Positions 42,845 through 50,117 of a stretch of DNA of 64,000 nt are shown here, piece after piece. A model generated the notes under the pieces. The model had not been told where the DNA came from. It ran no database searches and saw only the letters and a program-made list of their open reading frames with translations. A program made the translations under genes and the position numbers. Origin of the DNA: Thermoflexaceae bacterium. GTDB lineage: Bacteria; Chloroflexota; Dehalococcoidia; Tepidiformales; Tepidiformaceae. The stretch spans positions 682,001 to 746,000 of the forward strand of contig JABTUD010000001.1 in NCBI GenBank assembly GCA_015075555.1, given 5' to 3'. Positions within the stretch are counted from its first letter, which is position 1. Each line of letters starts with the position of its first letter.

Positions 42845-43803
42845 GCTACTGGGGCATCCCAGGGGAGCGTTCCACGCGGCGGCTCGAGGAGGGCTTTCAC
42901 CTGCCCATCGGCAACCACCGCGATGATATCGAAGCCAGCGTACAGGGTGGGGTCCATACCCCGGATGGCCCACGACAGCTTCTCCTCTTCCGCATATGTG
43001 GCAGCTCCCACAAGGATGAGGGCTCGCGCGGCGGCGGTGGGGGAAGTGGCATTCCCGGCCTCCTGGAGCAGCCTGCGAAGGTTGCGCCGGAGGATTGCGC
43101 TCGACTCCTCGGACTCGGGCCGGGGCGATCCAAGCACGCACGATCCGCCTTCAAGCAGGTCGTTGCCGGTCCATGCATCCTCGGCCGGGACCACCTGGAC
43201 GAGGTCCCCTTCGACCTGGCTGGCGGCGACCACGATCTGTTCGGCGAGGGTGTTGCGTTCCTCCTCGCTGGCCGGCAGGCGCAGCAATTCCGCTGAATTC
43301 AGGCTGAAAGTTCCCGGCACCCGGTTAGTGAACTGCGCCCAGTGCGGACCGAGTCCGCCCATAATCGTCACGACCGACCCCGATGTGTCGACGCGCCGCA
43401 GATAGAGCCTGACCGGGCGGCGAACTTCGAGCCGGCCATCTTCAATCGTCCTCGCTTCGGCGACGGAAAGGGCCACCTCGCTCAGGCCAGGCTCGGACGC
43501 GGGGATGGCGCCGCCCCGCGGGACCCAGAGGGCCACGGAACGGCCTTCGATATCAAGGCGGTGCTCGACCGCGGCGCGGGCTGCTTCCCATTCCACTGTC
43601 GCATCAAGAGCGAGCGTGTCGGCGACCGTGAATGCGAGCGGCCATTCCCTGCCAATGGTAGCCACGCCAGAGGCGAGCCCCTCAGAGGAGGTGGAAACCT
43701 CATCCACGCGGATGCTACGGGCGTAGCGCGCACCCAACCGCCGCACGAAGAGCCGGAGAGCGGCAGAGGCGGTGTCGGCGGGATAGGTGGCTGAGCCGGC
43801 CAC
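42841..43803 (-). CDS. Conserved-looking protein of unknown function
   Basis: A 320-residue soluble protein that I do not recognise. No signal peptide or membrane segment. It has alternating beta/helix segments, with an N-terminal module containing VEWEAARAAVEHRLDIEGRS, a central VVTIMGGLGPHWAQFTNRVP and a C-terminal ILVGAATYAEEEKLSWAIRG, then MDPTLYAGFDIIAVVADGQV. The last part faintly recalls nuclease or sensor folds, but no catalytic motif stands out. It lies 8 bp after rplY, probably co-transcribed, and collides tail-to-tail with the dinB-like gene. Confidence 0.7.
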   Translation of the reverse strand: MAGSATYPADTASAALRLFVRRLGARYARSIRVDEVSTSSEGLASGVATIGREWPLAFTVADTLALDATVEWEAARAAVEHRLDIEGRSVALWVPRGGAIPASEPGLSEVALSVAEARTIEDGRLEVRRPVRLYLRRVDTSGSVVTIMGGLGPHWAQFTNRVPGTFSLNSAELLRLPASEEERNTLAEQIVVAASQVEGDLVQVVPAEDAWTGNDLLEGGSCVLGSPRPESEESSAILRRNLRRLLQEAGNATSPTAAARALILVGAATYAEEEKLSWAIRGMDPTLYAGFDIIAVVADGQVKALLEPPRGTLPWDAPVA

Positions 43804-43811
43804 TACCCGGG

Positions 43812-44444
43812 TCAGTCCGCCGGCTCGCCGTCGCCGGGCGTTTCGGCATCGCCCGAAGGCGCCTCTGCAAGGTCGAGCCTGATGCGCGGTGGGTTCACGG
43901 TTGCGATGTTGACCGAACCCTCGGTGAGGATCTCGATACCCTGCGGGGGTGCGAGGTCCGCGACGGTGACGGTGACATCGAAGCCCTTGAGGAGCGAGAG
44001 ATCGGCTTCGATGTGGTCGGGGATATCGAGCGGCAGGCAGCGCACGGCCACGGTCTCGATGCTCTGGATGAGCGTCCCGGCGAGGTCGCGAACGGCGGGT
44101 GCCTCGCCCACGAGGCGCAGGTTCACGGTCGTGGTGATGGGGCGCTTGAGGTCTACCTGGTAGAAGTCGGCGTGGATGGGGTCGCCCATGCCACCGGCGC
44201 GGGTAAGTCCACGAAGGATGACGTAGCGGGGGCCCTTTTCGTCGTCGATGCGCAGTTCGAACATGCTGCGGACGCCGGCGCTGCGCACGGTGCGCATGAA
44301 CTCGCGGCTATCGAGCTGGATGGCGCGGGATTCAAGGCCTCGTCCGAAGACGTTGGCGGGGAGGATTCCCTGCCGGCGAAGCTGGCTCACCTTCTTCCCC
44401 GTAGTTGTGCGGGGGGCGGCCACGATGGTAGCGCGTTCTGCCAT
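43812..44444 (-). CDS. rplY: Ribosomal protein bL25, Ctc form
   Basis: A 210-residue bL25 of the long Ctc type: N-terminal 5S rRNA-binding domain (RTTTGKKVSQLRRQGILPANVFG, read as TGKKVSQLRRQGILPA and VFGRG) plus the C-terminal beta domain, then an acidic tail ending GDGEPAD. It binds 5S rRNA in the large subunit; Ctc forms are often stress-induced. GGAGG lies 11 bases before ATG 44444. Confidence 0.93.
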   Translation of the reverse strand: MAERATIVAAPRTTTGKKVSQLRRQGILPANVFGRGLESRAIQLDSREFMRTVRSAGVRSMFELRIDDEKGPRYVILRGLTRAGGMGDPIHADFYQVDLKRPITTTVNLRLVGEAPAVRDLAGTLIQSIETVAVRCLPLDIPDHIEADLSLLKGFDVTVTVADLAPPQGIEILTEGSVNIATVNPPRIRLDLAEAPSGDAETPGDGEPAD

Positions 44445-44535
44445 TGACCAAACAACCTCCGCGCCACGCTTGATACGTGGCGCAACAGTTCCATGCTAGC
44501 CGCCAGCCGCTCCCGGTCAATCGGACGGCGCACGC

Positions 44536-44570
44536 AAAAGAGCAGGGCCAGAGCTTGCCCGGCCCTGCTC
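44536..44570 (-). terminator. Rho-independent terminator of the ferredoxin gene
   Basis: On the minus strand, GAGCAGGGCC and GGCCCTGCTC (44570-44561 and 44549-44540) form a 10-bp stem with an 11-base loop, followed by TTTT (44539-44536). It lies 20 bp after the ferredoxin stop and insulates rplY. Confidence 0.85.
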
Positions 44571-44590
44571 ACAAGCACACTGGACCTGGT

Positions 44591-44878
<288 letters not shown>

Positions 44879-45136
44879 GCTGGCTCCTCTGATCCTCGGC
44901 TCTTTCGGGGCGCGGGAGCCCCGGCAGGCAGTTGGCATGCTACTACCGATGCCGCCATGTGTGAAGCAAAGCACAGCCCGCCAGGCACGTGGCTGCGGCA
45001 GCCGCGTTGAGTGCGGTCACATGCGAACACGCGGGGCCGGGAGGGCCGGTGGTAACGCGCGGCCTTCGCCTCGTCCTCGCAATCACCGTGGTTGCAGCCG
45101 GGGAACCCACAGGGCACTACCAGCGCTAGCCCGCGG

Positions 45137-46393
45137 TCAGACCAGTACCCCTTCGGCCAGCAGGTTTGCGATCTCATCGGGGGTGAGCCCGATGATTCGT
45201 TCGCAGACGTCCATGGTGTGTTCGCCAAGGAGCGGTGCGGGCCAGGCGTGCCGGCCCGGCGTGTCACTGAGCTGGAATCCCGGCCCGTCATATGCTGCCC
45301 GACCGGTCTCCGGGTGGTCCAGGTAGCGGTAGTAGCCGCGCTGCTTGAGGTGGGGATCGCGATCGAGCATATCCTGCGAAGTCTGCACCACACCGGCAGG
45401 GACCGCGCGCTCCTGGAGAAGGGTCATGACGTCTTCGGCTCGGTGCGTCCGGGTCCAGGAGTTCACGAGCTCCTCCAGTGCATCTTCGTTCGCCTTTCGG
45501 GAGGCGAACGTTGCAAAGCGCGGGTCGGTAGCCATTCCCGGTTGTCCGAACGCCTCGCAGGTCTCGATCCACTCGTGGTCGGAGCGGCAGGAGATGGCAA
45601 CCCAGCGGTCGGTGGAGCCAACGATCCCGGCGTCATCGAGGCAGCGGAAGGCGCCGTGTGGGGCGGCGATGGGGCTGCGGTTTCCGCCGCGCGTCTGGAT
45701 GACGCCGTTGGCGAAGTAGTCGGCAACGGCTGTCCCGAGCACGTTCACCACCGATTCGATCTGGGGGAGCTCGATGAGCTGGCCTTTGCCGGTGCGGTTG
45801 CGGTAACGGAGGGCGGCGAGGATGGCCGTTGTGGTATGGCCCGGGTTGACGACGTAGTCAGGGTAGTTGGTACCGACGCCCATGGGAGGACGGCCCGGGA
45901 ACCCGGACATGTAGCTGATGCCCGTGACGGGCGTGAGGACGGCGCCGAAACCAAGGAAGTCGCGGTGTGGCCCTTCGAGCCCCTGCATTGGCGCGTAGGC
46001 GGCGATGATTCGGGGATTGACCTGGCGGATCTGCTCATAGCGCAGGTTCCACTTGTCGATTACGCGCGGCGTGAAGTTGGTGAGGAAGATGTCGGACTTC
46101 TCGATGATGCGGTAGCCGAGCTCCTGTCCTCTTTCGGTGTTCAGGTTCAACTGAACCGAGAGCTTGCCGGCGTTGTAGTTGTTGAAGTAGCCGGAGACGT
46201 TATAGCCGGTCTTGAAAGAGCCATCGGGATTGAGGGCGAACGGCTGTACGGTGCGGAGGGAGTCGATCTTGGTCTCGGATTCGATGCGCACGACTTCGGC
46301 GCCGAAGGTCGCGAAGGTCTGGGCGGCAATCGGGCCGGCGCCGAACCATGAGAAGTCAGCGACGCGGATGCCTTCGAAGGGGAGCTTCGTCAT
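45137..46393 (-). CDS. Family III CoA transferase (CaiB/BaiF type)
   Basis: A 418-residue CoA transferase of the formyl-CoA/carnitine family, which moves CoA between carboxylic acids. Signature IRVADFSWFGAGPIAAQTFA at the N-terminus; the likely catalytic Asp is D179 in NYPDYVVNPGH. The later GKGQLIELPQIES replaces the usual IDVS by Glu-Leu-Pro-Gln. It is last in a four-gene acyl-CoA set and lies 4 bp after a second paralogous transferase; the two may act as a heteromer or on successive acids. Confidence 0.88.
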   Translation of the reverse strand: MTKLPFEGIRVADFSWFGAGPIAAQTFATFGAEVVRIESETKIDSLRTVQPFALNPDGSFKTGYNVSGYFNNYNAGKLSVQLNLNTERGQELGYRIIEKSDIFLTNFTPRVIDKWNLRYEQIRQVNPRIIAAYAPMQGLEGPHRDFLGFGAVLTPVTGISYMSGFPGRPPMGVGTNYPDYVVNPGHTTTAILAALRYRNRTGKGQLIELPQIESVVNVLGTAVADYFANGVIQTRGGNRSPIAAPHGAFRCLDDAGIVGSTDRWVAISCRSDHEWIETCEAFGQPGMATDPRFATFASRKANEDALEELVNSWTRTHRAEDVMTLLQERAVPAGVVQTSQDMLDRDPHLKQRGYYRYLDHPETGRAAYDGPGFQLSDTPGRHAWPAPLLGEHTMDVCERIIGLTPDEIANLLAEGVLV

Positions 46394-46397
46394 CGTG

Positions 46398-47645
46398 CTA
46401 ATCCTCCTGGCCGTGAAGCGCCGAGAGCACTGCCCCGGTATGTTCGCCGAGGCGCGGCGGGCGGGAAATCCGGGCGGGGGTTTCGGAAAGCCTGTACGGG
46501 GTGCCGGGGAACTCGATGACCCGGTTCAGGAAGTCGAATTCGAGGTTCTTGAACCAGTTACGGGCGCGAAGCTGGGAGTTCCCGGCGAGGTCCTTCGGTG
46601 TGGAGACAATGCCCACCAGCAGGCGGCGGCGTTGGCCTTCTTCGTACGCCTCCGCGGCAGTCTTTCCAGCCAGGAACCGCTTGACGACTTCCTGGATGTG
46701 CATGAGGGCCGGGAGTATGGGGCCAGCCTTCGCAGGGTCTGCCATGACCTGCGAGAGCCAGGACATCTTGAGGTTCGCGCAAACCTCGGCGTATGGCTCC
46801 TGGTCAAGGTCTTCCGCCTTGCCTTCCTCGCGTATCCAGTCGACGAACTCCGGGAAGTCGGCCCCACCGGGCGCAAGCACAAAAAGGACCACATGCCCAT
46901 CGATGACTTCGTAGACACCGACTCCTGGGAGCGCGATGGGGATCATCCCTCGTTCGCCGGTGCGGACCCGGTTTCGCTTCTGCAGGTCCCAGGTCTGCAT
47001 CGCCGTTTCCTGGGAGATTGAGATCGCCTCCTGTGCGGACACGTCGACGTGCTGCCCGTGTCCCGTCGCATCGGCATGAAGCACGGCCACGAGGGTACCT
47101 TCGGCGGCCTGGATGCTCGCGGAGACGTTCGCCTGGTTGCCATAGATGAGGTTGGGCGGGTCGGCCATCTCACCCGCAAGCGTCATCACTCCACCCATCG
47201 CCTGGCCGACGATGTCGGTGTAGGCGTAGTTCGCATGCGGGCCATTGTGGCCAAAGCCGGTGACAGAGGTGTAGACCAGCTTCGGCCGGGCCGGGCGCAG
47301 GGCGTGATAGTCAAGTCCGCGCTGCCGCATCCAACCGGGCGGATTGTCCTCGATGACGACATCGGCGCTGAGGATGAGCTGCCGGGCGATCGCCTGGCCT
47401 TCATCGGTATCAAGATCCAGCACCACCGACTTCTTGGAGGTGTTGTGTACCCAGAAGGCGATGCTGGTATCGGGGCCCGCGTCGAGCCCCTTCACGAAGG
47501 GCGGGGTATGGCGCTGGACGCCTCCGCCGGGGGGCTCGACCTTCACGACATCGGCGCCAAGGTCCGCGAGCAGGCGTCCGCAATACGAGCCCAGCTCGTC
47601 CGTGAATTCGACGACGCGAAGGCCTTCCAGAGCGCGATCCGTCAT
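46398..47645 (-). CDS. Family III CoA transferase, second copy
   Basis: A 415-residue paralogue of the next gene. The N-terminus GLRVVEFTDELGSYCGRLLA and GHGQHVDVSAQEAIS are typical. In the segment where family members carry the catalytic Asp, it reads LIYGNQANVSASIQA, so Asn or Gln may stand there. This raises the possibility that one subunit of a heteromer is catalytically silent. It lies 3 bp after the nitronate monooxygenase-like gene. Confidence 0.86.
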   Translation of the reverse strand: MTDRALEGLRVVEFTDELGSYCGRLLADLGADVVKVEPPGGGVQRHTPPFVKGLDAGPDTSIAFWVHNTSKKSVVLDLDTDEGQAIARQLILSADVVIEDNPPGWMRQRGLDYHALRPARPKLVYTSVTGFGHNGPHANYAYTDIVGQAMGGVMTLAGEMADPPNLIYGNQANVSASIQAAEGTLVAVLHADATGHGQHVDVSAQEAISISQETAMQTWDLQKRNRVRTGERGMIPIALPGVGVYEVIDGHVVLFVLAPGGADFPEFVDWIREEGKAEDLDQEPYAEVCANLKMSWLSQVMADPAKAGPILPALMHIQEVVKRFLAGKTAAEAYEEGQRRRLLVGIVSTPKDLAGNSQLRARNWFKNLEFDFLNRVIEFPGTPYRLSETPARISRPPRLGEHTGAVLSALHGQED

Positions 47646-47648
47646 GTC

Positions 47649-48812
47649 CTAGGCCCCCGGGACGGCGGTGACTTCGCCTGGAAGCCTTCTGCCAACAATC
47701 TCGGAGGCTTCGGCCACAATGCCGTGGAGGATCTCGGCGGCTGGCCGGACTTCGCGAAGCATGCCCGAGACCTGCCCGGCGGCATTCATCAACAGGTCGT
47801 CACGACCTGCCTGGCGGGCGGAGTACATGATGTCCTGGATGGCGAGCGTCTGCAGGCCCATCGGCAGGGCCGCGAGGCCGCTTGCGTCCCAGGCCTCGAT
47901 GAGGGGGTTGGTGATGTTGCGCATCGTCTTGCCGCTGTAGAGCTTCGTGACACGTGTGTCTTCTTCGGTGGCCTGGATAATGCGCTGTTGCTGGAGGAGG
48001 GGCTGATTCGCCTCCTTCGCCACCAGGAACGCGGTCCCCACCCATGCGCCGACGGCGCCCATTGCCAGCACGGCAGCGAGCCCGCGGCCATCGCCGATGC
48101 CGCCCGCAGCGATCACTGGCTTCGGGCTGACTGCGTCGATCACCTGCGGAACGAGGGCCAGGGTGCCAATGCGGCCGGTGTGGCCGCCAGCCTCGTGGCC
48201 CTGGGCGACAACGACATCGGCGCCACCGTCAGCCACCCGCCGGGCGTTCTTCACGTTGCCCACGAGCGAAAGCACCACGGTGCCGTTGGCATGAAGGCGC
48301 TCGACCCAGGGCGCGGGATTGCCCAGCCCGGAGGCGAACACAGGCACCTTCTCTTCGATAACCACCTCCATCTGGGCATCGGACATGCCGCCCCTGGGTG
48401 GTCTTGGCAGGGCAGCAACCTGCTCGCGGGGCATTTCGAGGTACTCGATGCCAACATCGTGGGCGATCTTTCGCAGGCCGTCCTTCATCGCGGCGGGGAT
48501 GAGCTCGCGCGGGTCAGCAGGGAGCTCACCGGCGGCCGCACCACCCATGTAGTTCGAAGGAAGAAGGAGATCGACTCCAAAGGGCTTGTTCGTGAGGCTA
48601 CGGACCTTGCGGATCTCGTCCCGGAGGCGCTCGGCGCCCCAGCCCGCACCCCCAAGTACTCCGAGTCCACCTGCATTTGAGACAGCGGCAGCCAGTTCGG
48701 CTGTCGCCACCCCACCCATTCCCCCGGCCACCGGGCCCATTCCTGCGAGCAGGACCGGGTATTCGATGCCCAGCATGTCGCAGAGCTTTGTGCGCAGAAC
48801 AGGTCGCGTCAT
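47649..48812 (-). CDS. Nitronate monooxygenase-like FMN oxidoreductase
   Basis: A 387-residue TIM-barrel flavoprotein: N-terminal YPVLLAGMGPVAGGMGGVAT, GADVVVAQGHEAGGHTGRIG with the conserved His, and PVIAAGGIGDGRGLAAVLAMGA at the phosphate end. The group covers 2-nitropropane dioxygenases, propionate-3-nitronate monooxygenases and FabK-like enoyl reductases. In a CoA-thioester operon an enoyl-CoA or related reduction is as likely as nitronate oxidation. Confidence 0.85.
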   Translation of the reverse strand: MTRPVLRTKLCDMLGIEYPVLLAGMGPVAGGMGGVATAELAAAVSNAGGLGVLGGAGWGAERLRDEIRKVRSLTNKPFGVDLLLPSNYMGGAAAGELPADPRELIPAAMKDGLRKIAHDVGIEYLEMPREQVAALPRPPRGGMSDAQMEVVIEEKVPVFASGLGNPAPWVERLHANGTVVLSLVGNVKNARRVADGGADVVVAQGHEAGGHTGRIGTLALVPQVIDAVSPKPVIAAGGIGDGRGLAAVLAMGAVGAWVGTAFLVAKEANQPLLQQQRIIQATEEDTRVTKLYSGKTMRNITNPLIEAWDASGLAALPMGLQTLAIQDIMYSARQAGRDDLLMNAAGQVSGMLREVRPAAEILHGIVAEASEIVGRRLPGEVTAVPGA

Positions 48813-48877
48813 CTCAACCTCCAGAGATTCGTGTGTGCCGAAGTATAGGCGTCTGGCCTTGCGCGCACGACCCCCGG

Positions 48878-50026
48878 CTATTCCCGGGGGAGTCCGAGCC
48901 CGCGTGTGGCAATGACCGAGCGTTGCACCTCGCTCGTGCCACCTTCAACGGTATTGGCCACGGTGCGCAGGAATGGGTACTGGTTGTGGTGCGCGGGGCT
49001 GCCTGCGCGGGCGGCCTGGCCTTCCATGCTGAACACCTGGAGCGAGGTGACCGCTACCCGCTGGGCGAGCTCCGCGCCGAAGAGCTTGGCCATTTGCGCT
49101 TCGCGTGTGGGGACGATCCCGCTCCCCTGCATGGAGGCGATGTTGTAGCACATGTTCCGCAGCACCTGGACCGATACGGCATGGTCCGCCACGCGGTGCC
49201 GCACCACGGGCGAGAGAGAGTGCGGCAGGGAGCGGATGTGTGCCACCAGGTCGTCGATGCTCCGGCGTGCCGTGGAGGTGGCGCCGATGGAGGAGCGTTC
49301 GAAATCGAGCCCCACGGCAACGTGGTACCAGCCTCGGTTCTCCTCGCCAACAAGGTTCGCGGCCGGGATCCTGACGTCTTCGAAGAAGATCTCGTTGAAC
49401 TCGTGCGTTCCGGCCATGTTCACGAGCGGCCTGATGGTGATTCCAGGGGTGTCCATCTTGATGGCGAAGGTGGAGATGCCGCGGTGTTTGGGGGCATCCG
49501 GGTCGGTCCGCGCCGCCAGCCAGCCCCAATCGGCGTAGTGGCCGAAAGAGGTCCAGATCTTCTGGCCGTTGATCACGTAGTCGTCGCCATCGCGGATGGC
49601 CCGGGTCTGCATTGCCGCGAGGTCGGAGCCGGCGCCCGGCTCAGAATAGAGGGTGCACCAGATGTCGCTGCCGTCGGCGATGCGAGAGAGGTAGTCGCGC
49701 TTCTGGGTGTCTGTGCCATAGAGCATGACCACAGGCCCGACCCAGGCGACACCCATGTTGATGAGGCCGGGGACCCGGTAGTAGGCCATGAGCTCGTTGA
49801 AGACGAGCTGCTGCATGGGCGTGGCGCCGAGCCCGCCGAACTCCTCCGGCCAGGGAAGGGCGAGCCAGCGGCGAGAGGCCAGGCGCTTCATCACCTCTCG
49901 CTCTACTTCCATCTGCTCAGCGACCGAGTCGAAGCCCTGGTCCCACCGCGCTGGCAGCCCGCTCTCGATGAAGTCCGCCACCTCGCGTTGGAACGCCGCC
50001 TGTTCTGCTGTCAGTCTGAAGTCCAC
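48878..50026 (-). CDS. Acyl-CoA dehydrogenase, second copy
   Basis: A 382-residue acyl-CoA dehydrogenase: MDFRLTAEQAAFQREVADFI start (GTG 50026), YSEPGAGSDLAAMQTRAI, NGQKIWTSFGHYADW, a C-terminal NTVEGGTSEVQRSVIATRGLGL. In the last motif the Glu of the IYEGTSEIQ catalytic box appears as VEGGTSEVQR, the arrangement of the FadE-like and cholesterol-ring classes. First gene of the set with the FMN oxidoreductase and two CoA transferases, suggesting catabolism of an unusual carboxylic acid. Confidence 0.9.
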   Translation of the reverse strand: MDFRLTAEQAAFQREVADFIESGLPARWDQGFDSVAEQMEVEREVMKRLASRRWLALPWPEEFGGLGATPMQQLVFNELMAYYRVPGLINMGVAWVGPVVMLYGTDTQKRDYLSRIADGSDIWCTLYSEPGAGSDLAAMQTRAIRDGDDYVINGQKIWTSFGHYADWGWLAARTDPDAPKHRGISTFAIKMDTPGITIRPLVNMAGTHEFNEIFFEDVRIPAANLVGEENRGWYHVAVGLDFERSSIGATSTARRSIDDLVAHIRSLPHSLSPVVRHRVADHAVSVQVLRNMCYNIASMQGSGIVPTREAQMAKLFGAELAQRVAVTSLQVFSMEGQAARAGSPAHHNQYPFLRTVANTVEGGTSEVQRSVIATRGLGLPRE

Positions 50027-50105
50027 AATTCACAACCCCCGTTCCCGGTATCGCGCCATCAGTGTAGCGGGGCAGCCGGTTAGCGGGGGCGAAGTGGCCC
50101 GCCGC

Positions 50106-50111
50106 TATAAT
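50106..50111 (+). promoter_or_regulatory. -10 box for a leaderless polA transcript
   Basis: A perfect TATAAT lies six bases before GTG 50118 with no Shine-Dalgarno between. Transcription would begin on or within one base of the start codon. Confidence 0.55.
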
Positions 50112-50117
50112 CACCTG

